From Streptomyces sp. A 4/2 (GTDB lineage: Bacteria; Actinomycetota; Actinomycetes; Streptomycetales; Streptomycetaceae), in NCBI RefSeq assembly GCF_940670765.1, contig NZ_CALNVW010000019.1, positions 372,001-436,000 of the forward strand: a stretch of 64,000 bases of DNA, written 5' to 3'. A program made the position numbers and the translations under genes. Below, one piece after another: positions 36,317-45,466 of this stretch (positions are counted from its first letter, which is position 1; every line of letters starts with the position of its first letter). The notes beneath the pieces were generated by a model that did no database searches, had not been told where the DNA came from, and worked only from the letters and a program-made list of their open reading frames with translations.

Positions 36317-38914
36317 ATGACTGATCCGCAGCCCGCAGGACCCACCGCAAATGCCATGCGTCGCGCGCTCAAGCGGGCCAGGGACGGCGTCGCCCTCGAT
36401 GCGGGGGAAGCAGCCGTACTGCTCCAGGCGCGCGGCGACGACCTGCGCGATCTCGCCGCTTCGGCCGCCCGCGTCCGGGACGCCGGACTGGAAGCGGCCG
36501 GGCGGCCCGGCGTCATCACGTACTCGCGCAAGGTGTTCATCCCGCTGACCCGGCTGTGCCGGGACAAGTGCCACTACTGCACCTTCGTCACCGTGCCCGG
36601 CAAGCTCAGGGGTGCTGGACACGGCATGTACCTGTCCCCCGATGAGGTACTGGAGATCGCCCGGCAGGGCGCCGAACTCGGCTGCAAGGAAGCCCTGTTC
36701 ACCCTCGGTGACCGCCCCGAGGAGCGCTGGCCCGAGGCGCGCGAGTGGCTGGAGGCCGAGGGGTACGACGACACCCTCGCGTACGTCAGGGCCATGGCCG
36801 TCCGCGTCCTGGAGGAGACCGGCCTGCTGCCGCACCTCAACCCCGGCGTCATGACCTGGACCGACCTCCAGCGCCTCAAGCCGGTCGCCCCCTCGATGGG
36901 CATGATGCTGGAGACCACCGCCACCCGCCTCTGGAGCGAACCGGGCGGCCCCCACCACGGCTCGCCCGACAAGGAACCCGCCGTACGGCTGCGCGTCCTG
37001 GAGGACGCCGGGCGCTCCAACGTGCCCTTCACCACCGGGGTGCTGATCGGCATCGGCGAGTCGTACGAGGAGCGCGCCGACGCCTTCTTCGAGCTGCGCA
37101 GGACCGCCCGCTCCTACCACGGCATCCAGGAAGTCATCGTCCAGAACTTCCGTGCCAAGCCGGACACCGCGATGCGCGCGATGCCCGACGCGGAGCTGGA
37201 GGAACTGGCCGCAGCCATCGCGGTGGCCCGGCACATCCTCGGCCCGTCCGCCCGTATCCAGGCCCCGCCGAACCTGGTCGACGCGGAGTACGCGCTGCTC
37301 ATCGGCGCGGGCATCGACGACTGGGGTGGCGTCTCCCCGCTGACCCCCGACCACGTCAACCCCGAGCGTCCCTGGCCGCACATCGACGAACTGGCCGCGC
37401 GGACCGCCGACGCCGGGTTCCAGCTGCGTGAACGCCTCACCATCTACCCGGAGTTCATCCAGCGTGGCGAACCCTGGCTGGACCCCCGGCTGCTGCCGCA
37501 CGTCCGGGCGCTGGCCGACCCGGAGACCGGGCTGGCCCGCGAGGGCGTCAAGCCGTCCGGGCTGCCCTGGCAGGAGCCCGACGAGGGCTTCACCGCGACC
37601 GGCCGCACCGACCTGCACCACACCATCGACACCGAGGGCCGCACCTCCGACCGGCGCGACGACTTCGACGAGGTGTACGGGGACTGGGAGGCGCTGCGCG
37701 AGCAGGCCGCCCCCGGCATGGTCCCGTCCCGTATCGACACGGACGTCAAGCAGGCCCTCAGCCAGGCCGCCGCCGACCCGACGCTGCTCACCGACGACGA
37801 GGCCCTCGCCCTGCTGCACGCGGACGGCCCGGCGCTGGACGCCCTGACCCGGATCGCGGACGAGCTGCGCCGGGACGTGTCCGGTGACGACGTCACGTAC
37901 ATCGTCACCAGGAACATCAACTTCACCAACGTCTGCTACACCGGCTGCCGTTTCTGCGCGTTCGCCCAGCGCCGTACGGACGCCGACGCGTACACCCTCT
38001 CCCTGGACCAGGTCGCCGACCGCGCCGCCCAGGCGTGGGACGTCGGCGCCGTCGAGGTCTGCATGCAGGGCGGCATCCACCCGGACCTGCCCGGCACGGC
38101 GTACTTCGACATCGCGAAGGCGGTCAGGGAGCGCGTCCCGGACATGCACGTCCACGCGTTCTCCCCGATGGAGGTCGTGAACGGCGCGACCCGCACCGGT
38201 ATGTCCATCCGCGAGTGGCTGATCGCCGCCAAGGAGGCGGGCCTCGGCTCGATCCCCGGCACGGCGGCGGAGATCCTGGACGACGAGGTCCGCTGGGTCC
38301 TCACCAAGGGCAAACTGCCCACGGCCACCTGGATCGAGGTCATCACCACCGCCCACGAACTGGGCATCCGCTCCTCGTCCACGATGATGTACGGCCACGT
38401 CGACCAGCCCCGCCACTGGCTCGGCCACTTCCGCACCCTGGCGCAGATCCAGCAGACGGCGCTGGCGAAGGGCGTCGAGGGCTTCACGGAGTTCGTGACG
38501 CTCCCCTTCATCCACACCAACGCCCCGGTCTACCTGGCCGGAATCGCCCGGCCGGGCCCGACCACCCGCGACAACCGCGCGGTCACCGCGATGGCCCGGC
38601 TGCTGCTCCACCCGTACATCCCCAACATCCAGACCAGCTGGGTGAAACTGGGCGCGGAGGGCGCGGCGGAGATGCTCCGCTCCGGGGCGAACGACCTGGG
38701 CGGCACGCTCATGGAGGAGACCATCTCCCGCATGGCCGGGTCGAGTTACGGCTCGTACCGCTCGATCCAGGACCTGATCGCCATCGCGGACCTGGCGGGC
38801 CGCCCGTCGCGCCCCCGGACGACGCTGTACGGCGAGGTGCCGGAGGAACGGGTGGCGGCGGCGACGGCCTCGGACGGTCATCTGCCGGAGCTGCTACCGG
38901 TGTTGGGGGACTGA
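36317..38914 (+). CDS. fbiC: FbiC, F0 synthase (7,8-didemethyl-8-hydroxy-5-deazariboflavin synthase)
   Basis: 865 residues, the fused two-domain form of actinobacteria. The first radical-SAM domain has Cys81-x3-Cys85-x2-Cys88 (CRDKCHYC; CofG-like). The second has Cys540-x3-Cys544-x2-Cys547 (CYTGCRFC; CofH-like). It joins tyrosine and 5-amino-6-ribitylamino-uracil into F0, the chromophore of cofactor F420. This supplies the deazaflavin reductase at 2414 and probably the LLM enzymes of this window. Monocistronic; a 15-bp hairpin follows 11 bp after its stop. Confidence 0.97.
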   Translation: MTDPQPAGPTANAMRRALKRARDGVALDAGEAAVLLQARGDDLRDLAASAARVRDAGLEAAGRPGVITYSRKVFIPLTRLCRDKCHYCTFVTVPGKLRGAGHGMYLSPDEVLEIARQGAELGCKEALFTLGDRPEERWPEAREWLEAEGYDDTLAYVRAMAVRVLEETGLLPHLNPGVMTWTDLQRLKPVAPSMGMMLETTATRLWSEPGGPHHGSPDKEPAVRLRVLEDAGRSNVPFTTGVLIGIGESYEERADAFFELRRTARSYHGIQEVIVQNFRAKPDTAMRAMPDAELEELAAAIAVARHILGPSARIQAPPNLVDAEYALLIGAGIDDWGGVSPLTPDHVNPERPWPHIDELAARTADAGFQLRERLTIYPEFIQRGEPWLDPRLLPHVRALADPETGLAREGVKPSGLPWQEPDEGFTATGRTDLHHTIDTEGRTSDRRDDFDEVYGDWEALREQAAPGMVPSRIDTDVKQALSQAAADPTLLTDDEALALLHADGPALDALTRIADELRRDVSGDDVTYIVTRNINFTNVCYTGCRFCAFAQRRTDADAYTLSLDQVADRAAQAWDVGAVEVCMQGGIHPDLPGTAYFDIAKAVRERVPDMHVHAFSPMEVVNGATRTGMSIREWLIAAKEAGLGSIPGTAAEILDDEVRWVLTKGKLPTATWIEVITTAHELGIRSSSTMMYGHVDQPRHWLGHFRTLAQIQQTALAKGVEGFTEFVTLPFIHTNAPVYLAGIARPGPTTRDNRAVTAMARLLLHPYIPNIQTSWVKLGAEGAAEMLRSGANDLGGTLMEETISRMAGSSYGSYRSIQDLIAIADLAGRPSRPRTTLYGEVPEERVAAATASDGHLPELLPVLGD

Positions 38915-38925
38915 GAGCTGTGGCA

Positions 38926-38965
38926 TGAGCCGGTCCGCGCGGTGCGGTGCGCGCGGACCGGCTCA
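38926..38965. terminator. fbiC terminator
   Basis: Perfect 15-bp arms TGAGCCGGTCCGCGC / GCGCGGACCGGCTCA with a 10-nt loop, 11 bp after the fbiC stop. Confidence 0.9.
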
Positions 38966-39110
38966 CGGCTCGGGGCTGTTCGACGCCGTGGCCTCAGCAG
39001 AGAAGACCCTGTACGCCAACCCTTGCGAGCCCGGTGAGATCCTGGCATTCGAACTCGACAGCACACTGCGAGTCTTGATCGCTGCCGAGTCTGTTGATTG
39101 GCTGGCCGAC

Positions 39111-39650
39111 ATGACTGAACTCGGACCCGTCGCCTGGCCGCCTGCCCCGATCCGGACCGAGAGGCTCGTGCTCCGTGAGTCCGAGGCCCGGGACCGTGCG
39201 GCGTTCGTCGAGCTGCTGGCGTCGCCAGAGGTGCACACCTACCTCGGCGGTCCCCGCCCTCGCGATGAGCTTGAGCGGGAGATGCCCGGGGTGCCCGAGC
39301 GGTGGCCCGGGAGTTTCGTCGTTGATCTCGACGGGGCGATGATCGGCCAGATCCTGCTCAGGAGAGCACCGGAGCACGGTCGCCCGGCTGCCGCGGGGAA
39401 GGTCGATCTCGGCTACCTGTTCCTGCCGGGGGCGTGGGGATTCGGGTACGCCGCCGAGGCGTGCGCGGCGGCACTCGACTGGTTCGACGGCGTCCTTCCC
39501 GGGAATCCGGTGGTGCTCCACACCCAGAGCGCCAACGTCGGCTCGATGCGCCTCGCGGCAAAGCTGGGATTCACCGAGGTGGAGCGGTTCCGGGCCTGGG
39601 ACGCCGAGCAGTGGCTCGGCCTGCGGTCCCCGGTCCCGCCGTCCGCTTGA
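39111..39650 (+). CDS. GNAT-family N-acetyltransferase
   Basis: 179 residues from ATG 39111. IRTERLVLRESEARDRAAFVELLASPEVHTYLGG, then DLGYLFLPGAWGFGYAAEACAAALDW (acetyl-CoA loop) and HTQSANVGSMRLAAKLGFTEVERF match the RimJ/RimL-like acetyltransferase_3 type. The same frame is open back to 38925 across the fbiC hairpin. The residues coded by 38966-39110 (KTLYANPCEPGEILAFELDS) look coding, so a longer start such as GTG near 38988 is possible. Substrate unknown. Confidence 0.82.
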   Translation: MTELGPVAWPPAPIRTERLVLRESEARDRAAFVELLASPEVHTYLGGPRPRDELEREMPGVPERWPGSFVVDLDGAMIGQILLRRAPEHGRPAAAGKVDLGYLFLPGAWGFGYAAEACAAALDWFDGVLPGNPVVLHTQSANVGSMRLAAKLGFTEVERFRAWDAEQWLGLRSPVPPSA

Positions 39651-39710
39651 GCTCGTGCTCGACCCAGCCGGGACAGCGCCGGGATCGGTCCCAACAGTGC
39701 CGAGCCGACG

Positions 39711-40313
39711 TCACACATCCGAATTCGGCAGCAGCCCCTGGGCCACCGCCGCGTCCCTGACTTCCCGGTACAGCGTGGTCAGGGCCTCGCTCGCCTGGAC
39801 GCGCGGCAGCTGGAGCCGGTCCAGTGCGGTCGCGTCGGCGCCGACGTCCTGCCAGCCCTGACCGGTCAGGAGACGCATCAGCGCGGGGTTGAGCCGGTCC
39901 ACTCCGCGTACGAGCCGGGCCTCGGGCGTCGCGCCCTCCTCGTACTCGTGCCACAGCCCGAGGAACTCGGCACCGAGCCCGTCCGGGAGCCCGGAGAACC
40001 GGCGCTGGGCGACCTCCTCCTCGATCCGGGCCTTGTCGCCGTCGGGCTGCGCGCTCCAGGCCGACGGGTCGCCCGCGTCGATCTCCACGAGGTCGTGCAT
40101 CAGGCACAGCTTGAGCATCTTCTCCAGATCGAGCGCATGGCCGTATTCCCGCTCGAACTCGCGGTGCAGGATCCAGCTGACCAGCGCCAGGTGCCACGAG
40201 TGCTCGGCCACGCTCTCCTTCCTGGCGGAGGTGGCGTTGTTGTGCCGTTCGACTTCCCGCAGCCGGGCGGTGAAGGCGATGAAGTCGAAGAGTTCGCGGA
40301 GGTTGTCGTCCAT
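39711..40313 (-). CDS. HD-domain phosphohydrolase (YfbR-like)
   Basis: 200 residues from ATG 40313; the frame is open to 40397 but that extension is Arg/Ser-rich and unlikely. HD metal motif: RKESVAEHSWHLALVSW (His) and LCLMHDLVEIDAGD (HD), then the distal Asp in GVDRLNPALM. Similar to 5'-deoxynucleotidase YfbR and related HD_3 hydrolases. Ordinary housekeeping-type gene; next to the HAD enzyme on the same strand. Confidence 0.85.
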   Translation of the reverse strand: MDDNLRELFDFIAFTARLREVERHNNATSARKESVAEHSWHLALVSWILHREFEREYGHALDLEKMLKLCLMHDLVEIDAGDPSAWSAQPDGDKARIEEEVAQRRFSGLPDGLGAEFLGLWHEYEEGATPEARLVRGVDRLNPALMRLLTGQGWQDVGADATALDRLQLPRVQASEALTTLYREVRDAAVAQGLLPNSDV

Positions 40314-40401
40314 GGCATCTGCCCTGCCTTTCCGTGACGTTGCCGAGCCCTGTCCAGCAGTCCGCCGTGAACAGCTTGGCCGGCGCGGGATCAGCACACT
40401 T

Positions 40402-41094
40402 CTACGCCGCCGTCAGCGTGGCGGCCAACTCATCCAGGCTGTTCGACCGCCAGCTGAAGGTGTCGGTCCTCTTCGGAGGATCCCCGACCGGTCTCCGAAC
40501 GTATGCGGTTCGCATTCCGACCGTCTGAGCTCCGCGAAGGTCCCAGGCGTGGGCGGCGACCATCAATACGCGCTCCGGCGGGCATCCTGCCGCGTCGACC
40601 GCGAGCCGGTAGACGTCCGGCGCGGGCTTGTAGGCCTGGGCGTCTTCGGCGGAGAGAGCTTGGTGCCAGCGCAGCCCGGCGTACGCGTTGAGGCGGAGCA
40701 GGGTTGCGCGACTGGCGTTGGAGAGCCCCAGTACGGGAAATCGCCGCGCGAGGCGCGTGAGTCCGGAATGGGAGTCGTCCCAGGGACTCAGGCGCTGCCC
40801 TGCGGTCGCCAGTCGCTCGATGACCGTCGGATCGGTGAGTCCGGCGCGGGCGGCCACGCGTTGAGCTGCCTCACGGTCGATGATCTCGGTGTTGGCGTAT
40901 GCCCGGCTGTCTTCGCCGATGCGTTGCTGCTCGTGCTCGACATGCTCTTGCCACACGGTGAGCAGGTGGTCGACAGACGCATCGTCGGACGCGGGCACCG
41001 CCTCGCGAATGGCTGCTCGAAGTCCGCCTTGCTCGTCGACCATCGTTCCGAGGACGTCGAAGACGACGACTTCGACGTCGCACACCTCGGCCAT
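40402..41094 (-). CDS. HAD-superfamily hydrolase, haloacid-dehalogenase type II
   Basis: 230 residues from ATG 41094, chosen for GGGAGGAGG just upstream; ATG 41121 is in frame. Motif I VVVFDVLGTMVD (nucleophile Asp), motif II LGLSNAS, motif III Lys in AYKPAPDVY, motif IV MVAAHAWDLRGA. This is the L-2-haloacid-dehalogenase pattern, though members also act on other substrates. It is divergent from the CGNR regulator, with two operator-like palindromes between, suggesting control by it. Confidence 0.88.
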   Translation of the reverse strand: MAEVCDVEVVVFDVLGTMVDEQGGLRAAIREAVPASDDASVDHLLTVWQEHVEHEQQRIGEDSRAYANTEIIDREAAQRVAARAGLTDPTVIERLATAGQRLSPWDDSHSGLTRLARRFPVLGLSNASRATLLRLNAYAGLRWHQALSAEDAQAYKPAPDVYRLAVDAAGCPPERVLMVAAHAWDLRGAQTVGMRTAYVRRPVGDPPKRTDTFSWRSNSLDELAATLTAA

Positions 41095-41116
41095 CCGGCC
41101 TCCTCCCGATGGTTGC

Positions 41117-41177
41117 GTCACTGGTTCAACCGGTGACGAGTGTTGCTCGACCTCGCGTCACCGGTCAAGATGGTGAC
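41117..41177. promoter_or_regulatory. Two 21-bp operator palindromes between HAD and CGNR genes
   Basis: Copy A 41117-41137 has ends GTCAC and GTGAC with GGTT-CA-ACC inside (near-perfect palindrome). Copy B 41157-41177 has the same GTCACCGGT left half and a GGTGAC end. They are 40 bp apart (about four helix turns). Outer arms ACCGGTGACG/CGTCACCGGT (41129-41138, 41156-41165) are also a perfect inverted repeat. Probable binding sites of the CGNR protein. Confidence 0.65.
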
Positions 41178-41777
41178 GTGAGATTCGCATTCGTGAGTGG
41201 CAACCCAGCTCTGGACCTGGTGGGCACCGTGGGGTCCCGTCGGGACAAGCCCGTCGACCTCCTGGTCGCCCCCGCCGATCTCGAGCAGTGGGTCCTCGAA
41301 TGCGACGAACTCCCCGACCAGGTGACCGCCGATGCCGCGACCTTCACAGCCGCGCTGCAGCTCCGCGAGGCGATCCACCAACTGGCGCTCGATCGCATGC
41401 GGGATCGTCGCTTCGCGCCGACCGCCCTGGAGATCGTCAATGACGCAGCCGTCGGGCCGGAACCCACGGTCGAACTCAGCGATGCAGGCTTGCATCTGTC
41501 AGGGGATCTCCGCTCCGCGCTGGCCCACGTCGCACGCAGCGGGATCGCCGTGCTCGCCGACCGCCACGCGTGCTTGAAGGAGTGCGGTCGCTCGGGCTGT
41601 ACTCGCCTCTATCTCGACCGCTCCCGTGGTGCACGTCGCACGTGGTGCGGCATGGAGGCTTGCGGCAATCGCGTAAAAGCCGCGGCCTATCGAGCCCGCA
41701 GGCAAGCCGCCGAACAGGGACGCGATGTCGGGGGGAATCAGTCGCCGATGTTCCGGGAGCCGCGGCACCCGGAGTGA
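41178..41777 (+). CDS. CGNR zinc-finger (ABATE-domain) regulator
   Basis: 199 residues from GTG 41178. The N-terminal ABATE domain begins FAFVSGNPALDLVGTVGSR. The C-terminal zinc finger has CLKECGRSGCTRLYLDRSRG and WCGMEACGNRVKAAAYRAR with the CGNR signature. These are stress- or ligand-responsive transcription factors. It is divergent from the HAD dehalogenase and likely autoregulated through the operators at 41117-41177. The start codon lies inside the second operator's right edge. Confidence 0.88.
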   Translation: MRFAFVSGNPALDLVGTVGSRRDKPVDLLVAPADLEQWVLECDELPDQVTADAATFTAALQLREAIHQLALDRMRDRRFAPTALEIVNDAAVGPEPTVELSDAGLHLSGDLRSALAHVARSGIAVLADRHACLKECGRSGCTRLYLDRSRGARRTWCGMEACGNRVKAAAYRARRQAAEQGRDVGGNQSPMFREPRHPE

Positions 41778-41790
41778 GAGCAACTCCCGT

Positions 41791-41840
41791 CCCGATCAGC
41801 CCCGATCAGTCCCGATCGGCCCCAATCGGCCCCGATCAGG
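41791..41840. repeat. Five 10-bp tandem repeats
   Basis: CCCGATCAGC, CCCGATCAGT, CCCGATCGGC, CCCAATCGGC and CCCGATCAGG in exact register after the CGNR stop. One repeat per helix turn. Probably slippage between convergent genes. Confidence 0.8.
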
Positions 41841-41904
41841 CCGGAGATCTGGTCGACCGTTGCCGCCGGACCCTCCGCCACGGGTGCGCCCCACCGGCCG
41901 CGGT

Positions 41905-42507
41905 TCAGTCGTCCTCGCCGTCCTTCAGGGCGAGCAGCACGGTACGGAGGTCGTTGTTCAGGCGGTGCTGGCGCTCCGCGGACAGCGCTGAGAGCAGCCG
42001 CAGTTCGGTCTCGGTCTTGGTGGCGAACACTTCCTCGGCGCGGGCGGCCCCCTCCGCAGTGAGGGTGACCGTGACCGAGCGGCGGTCGTGCGGTGCGAAA
42101 TCGCGTACCAGCCAGCCCTTGGCCTCCAGCCTTCCCACCCGGTTGCTGACGGCTCCCGAGGTCAGCTGCATTTCGGTGGCCAGGGCTCCGGCGGTCAGTT
42201 GTCGCTGCGGCGCCCGGAGCAGGCATGCCAGGAGTTCCAGTTCCCACAACTCGATTCCGTGCGGAGCCAGTTCGCGCTTGAGTTCCGTCTCCAGGCGGTG
42301 GGCGACCCGGCGCAGCCGGTAGGCGAGCGCCTTGGCCTCCAGCAGTGCGGGGTCGTGCGTCGGCGCGAGGGTGGAAATCAGGCGGTCGATACCGTCGGTG
42401 CCACCGGCGCCCTCGATACCGTCGGCATCCTTGACGCCTTTGGCACCCTCGATACCGCCCGCGCCCCCGGTGCCCCCCGCGCCCTCGGTGCCGGATTTCT
42501 GGGTCAT
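41905..42507 (-). CDS. MarR-family regulator with Gly-rich N-terminal extension
   Basis: 200 residues. The first 42 residues are Gly/Ala/Glu repeats (EGAGGTGGAGGIEGAKG) unlike normal MarR proteins and perhaps dispensable. The winged helix covers about 60-165 (LRAPQRQLTAGALATEMQLTSGAVSNRVGRLEAKGWLVRDFAPHDRRSVTVTLT). It is divergent from the FAD monooxygenase, the usual arrangement for a MarR repressor of an oxygenase. Intergenic TTAACGTT at about 42649 is a possible operator. Confidence 0.9.
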   Translation of the reverse strand: MTQKSGTEGAGGTGGAGGIEGAKGVKDADGIEGAGGTDGIDRLISTLAPTHDPALLEAKALAYRLRRVAHRLETELKRELAPHGIELWELELLACLLRAPQRQLTAGALATEMQLTSGAVSNRVGRLEAKGWLVRDFAPHDRRSVTVTLTAEGAARAEEVFATKTETELRLLSALSAERQHRLNNDLRTVLLALKDGEDD

Positions 42508-42745
42508 GTGATGCAGCGCTTCCTCTGTTGCAGCTCGTCTTGCCGGGCGAGTGCCGGAAAGCCCATATGTACAGGGTGAGTTGACCGAACGGCAGTGGCC
42601 GGAAGAGGTCTTCCGCCCGCCGAATCACCCGGCATAGGGTTCATTATCTTAACGTTCACAGGTTAGGGGAGAAGCCGATGCGAACAGCTCGGAAGAACGC
42701 CGGATCCCTGCCCCCGTCGCCACCGCGCCCGCGAGGAACAGCCCG

Positions 42746-44242
42746 ATGAACGCGGACGTCGTCGTCGCCGGGGCGGGCCCGGTCGGCCTGCTGACCGCCG
42801 CACTGCTGGACGCCGCCGGGCTGAGCGTGCAGGTCTTCGAGCGCAACGCCGGGCCCAGCGCGCACTCCAAGGCCATCACCATGCATCCCCGCACGCTGGA
42901 GGCGCTCTCCACGCTCGAAGCCGGGGGACAGCGGCTGTCCGAGGTCCTGGTGGAACAGGGCCGGCCGACACCCCGCGCCCATTTCGCGGTGCTGCCCGAG
43001 ATGCTGGACTACTCGGCGCTCGACACTCCGTATCCCTTCGTGCTGATGATCCCGCAGGCACGCACCGAGCGGATCCTCGCCGACCTCCTGCGCGAGCGCG
43101 CGGTCCCGGTGCACTACGGCCAGGCCGTCACCGGGTTCGAGCAGGACGCGTCGGCCGTACGGGTCAGGGTCGGGGACGCGGCGTACGAGGCCCGCTATCT
43201 GGTGGCCGCGGACGGTGGGCACAGTCTGCTGCGCGGCCTCGCCGGAATCGACTTCCCGGGCAGCCCGCCGACGACTGCGGGCTTCACGGCCGACGTGGAA
43301 CTCGCGGATCCGCCCGCTGCGCCGCAGCACCGCTGGCACCGGGACACCGGCAGCCTGAGCATCGTGCCGCTGCCCGACGGGCAGTACCGGATCTTCGGCA
43401 CCGAGGCCGTGGACACCGGCCTGGCGCCCGACGAGGTACGCAAGGTGCGGGCCGAACCGCTGACGCTGCCCGAGCTGCGGGCGAAGGTGCGGCGGATCAC
43501 CGGGACCGACTGCGGGATACGGGACGTCTTCTGGAGCTCATGGGCGACGGACAGCACCCGGCACGCCGACCGGTACCGGTCCGGGCGGGTCCTCCTTGCC
43601 GGGGACGCCGCACACATCCATCTGCCCGCGGGCGGCCAGGGGATGAACGTCGGGATGCAGGACGCTGCCAACCTCTGCTGGAAACTGGCCGCCGAGCACC
43701 ACGGCTGGGCCCCGGCCCACCTGGTCGACGGCCCCTTCGACTACACCCACGAACGCCAGCCAATAGCGGCCCGGCTGGCCGCCAACACCCTTGCCCAGGG
43801 CGTCCTGATGAACACCTTCACGCCCGGGGTCGAGGCCCTGCGGACGCTCTTCAGCGATCTGATCGCGCGGGGCGGCGACACCGCGCGAGAGCTGGCCGGC
43901 TGGCTCTCGGGACTGGACCTGGCCTACCCGGCCCCGGCGGGCGCCCACCCGCTGACCGGCACCAGGGCCCCCGACCTGACGCTGACCGGCGGCACGCTGC
44001 TGCACGCACTGCGGCAGGACCGTTTCGTACTGGCGGACTTCACACCGGAGCAGCGCTTCGCCGGGCTCGGTTCGCCCCGCGTGGACGTACGGTCCGCACG
44101 CCCGCGCCCCGGCGCCTGGTCGGAGCTGGAGGCCGCCCTGATCCGGCCCGACGGCTACACCGCCGTGGCCACCGGGTCGGCCTCCCCGGACGAACTGTCG
44201 GCAGTGGTCGCCGAGTGGACCACGCCTGGCCAGGCCTGCTGA
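42746..44242 (+). CDS. FAD-dependent aromatic/drug monooxygenase (class A flavoprotein)
   Basis: 498 residues. Rossmann GAGPVG (9-14), the DG motif in YLVAADGGHSLLRG and the GD motif LLAGDAAHIHLPAGGQGMNVGMQDAANLCWKLA give a class A p-hydroxybenzoate-hydroxylase-fold enzyme. The C-terminal thioredoxin-like domain (about 395-498) is as in phenol hydroxylase and rifampicin monooxygenase. It should hydroxylate an aromatic compound or antibiotic using NAD(P)H and O2. Control by the divergent MarR gene suggests inducible detoxification or catabolism. Confidence 0.9.
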   Translation: MNADVVVAGAGPVGLLTAALLDAAGLSVQVFERNAGPSAHSKAITMHPRTLEALSTLEAGGQRLSEVLVEQGRPTPRAHFAVLPEMLDYSALDTPYPFVLMIPQARTERILADLLRERAVPVHYGQAVTGFEQDASAVRVRVGDAAYEARYLVAADGGHSLLRGLAGIDFPGSPPTTAGFTADVELADPPAAPQHRWHRDTGSLSIVPLPDGQYRIFGTEAVDTGLAPDEVRKVRAEPLTLPELRAKVRRITGTDCGIRDVFWSSWATDSTRHADRYRSGRVLLAGDAAHIHLPAGGQGMNVGMQDAANLCWKLAAEHHGWAPAHLVDGPFDYTHERQPIAARLAANTLAQGVLMNTFTPGVEALRTLFSDLIARGGDTARELAGWLSGLDLAYPAPAGAHPLTGTRAPDLTLTGGTLLHALRQDRFVLADFTPEQRFAGLGSPRVDVRSARPRPGAWSELEAALIRPDGYTAVATGSASPDELSAVVAEWTTPGQAC

Positions 44243-44256
44243 CCCGTGCGGGCGGA

Positions 44257-44976
44257 TCACTCGCCGCCCTGACCGGCGCTTCCGATCGGGCCGATCTTCA
44301 CCGGCTCACCGGAGCCGTCCGTGGCGGGCAGCGAGGCCTCGCCCGGCCAGTTGAGGGCGACCGAGTGCGTCTCGTCCGGCGGGGTCACGACGAGACCCGT
44401 GATGCGGACACCGGTGCCGCCCGTCTTGTTGAACGGGTAGTTGATCGGGAAGTCGATCTCCTTCCCGTTCTTGAGGACGGTCGAGATGGTCTCCTGGCCC
44501 GTGCGCTTCGCGGAAATGGTCCCCGCGTTGGTCTTCAGGTCGACGCCCGCGTATCCGGAGATCCGGCAGTCGTGGCCGCTGGCGTTCGTGAGCGCCACCA
44601 CGACGGTGGCGTCGGGGTCGCCGTCGATGGTGTTGTCCGTCGCCGAGATCTTCAGGTCGGAGGTGAGGCACTTGCCGATGCCGCTGCCGCTCGCGTGGGA
44701 GCCCGTACCAGCGGCCGTGCCCTTCCCGTTGGCGCTGGTCTCGGTAGCCGTGCCCTTCCCGCTGGTGGAGCTCGTTCCGGCGGCCGTACCCTTCCCGCCG
44801 CCCTGATCCGAACTGCCCGAGTCCGAACCGCTGCCCGAGGTGGACGCGGCAGCATCGGTGGACGTGGACGACTGGTCGCTCTTTCCGGTGGCGGCGGCGT
44901 TGTCGCTCTGGCAGGCCGTGAGCGAGAGACCGGCGGCAACGGCCAGGGCGGCGATGGTGAGCTTGTGAACGCGCAT
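44257..44976 (-). CDS. DUF4232-like lipoprotein
   Basis: 239 residues from ATG 44976 (GAGGAA upstream). Lipoprotein signal MRVHKLTIAALAVAAGLSLTAC with Cys22. A 75-residue Ser/Thr/Gly low-complexity linker contains repeated GKGTA units. The C-terminal domain of about 140 residues starts KCLTSDLKISATDN and has LTNASGHDCRISGYAGVDL, the DUF4232 pattern of actinobacterial surface proteins. Role unknown. Convergent with the FAD monooxygenase. Confidence 0.87.
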   Translation of the reverse strand: MRVHKLTIAALAVAAGLSLTACQSDNAAATGKSDQSSTSTDAAASTSGSGSDSGSSDQGGGKGTAAGTSSTSGKGTATETSANGKGTAAGTGSHASGSGIGKCLTSDLKISATDNTIDGDPDATVVVALTNASGHDCRISGYAGVDLKTNAGTISAKRTGQETISTVLKNGKEIDFPINYPFNKTGGTGVRITGLVVTPPDETHSVALNWPGEASLPATDGSGEPVKIGPIGSAGQGGE

Positions 44977-45466
44977 CGTTTCTTCCTCAGTGTCGGTTGG
45001 CAGTGCCGGCCGCTCGGTACGTGTCGGTACGAGCGAACGTTTCTGAACACCAGGACCCACCCGACCCGGTCAGCCGTTCCGCCCAACCACGCCCTAAGAC
45101 ACTCCTGTTACACGTGCGGTCGGGCACGATGCGCACCCACACCGGGCGCACCGTGCAGGGGCCCGCCGGAACGGCGGTTCCTGCCATCTCTCGGCATCCG
45201 GTGGCGGTTGCCGTCCCCTGGGACAGACCCGTGACCCGGCGGATCTTGACCGCGGCTGGTGGCATGCCGTCCTCAAGTTGCCTCGCCTGCGCCCGGGGGT
45301 AGCCGTCTGACCGTATCGCCCGGCCCGCGAACCGAAAGCGTCGATACATCTGAGTGACGTCGAATCTCTCTGCAACCTGGCCGTAGTGGCCACAAGTGGG
45401 ACGGCCTGCGAAGCGGTGAAGCTTCTGGCAGACGGTGCCACGCCCAAGAACCACCTGGAAGTTCGG
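44977..45466 (-). other. Gene-poor interval upstream of the lipoprotein
   Basis: 490 bp with clearly lower GC and no reading frame with Streptomyces codon bias. It should hold the lipoprotein promoter. It contains the first of two imperfect direct repeats (45331-45367) whose second copy is 960 bp further right. Confidence 0.5.
45331..45367 (+). repeat. Imperfect direct repeat, left copy
   Basis: Starts ACCGAAAGCGTCGATACATC, then TGAGTGACGTCGA. It matches 46293-46328 with about six differences in 36 bp. The pair brackets the small membrane-protein gene. Confidence 0.6.
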
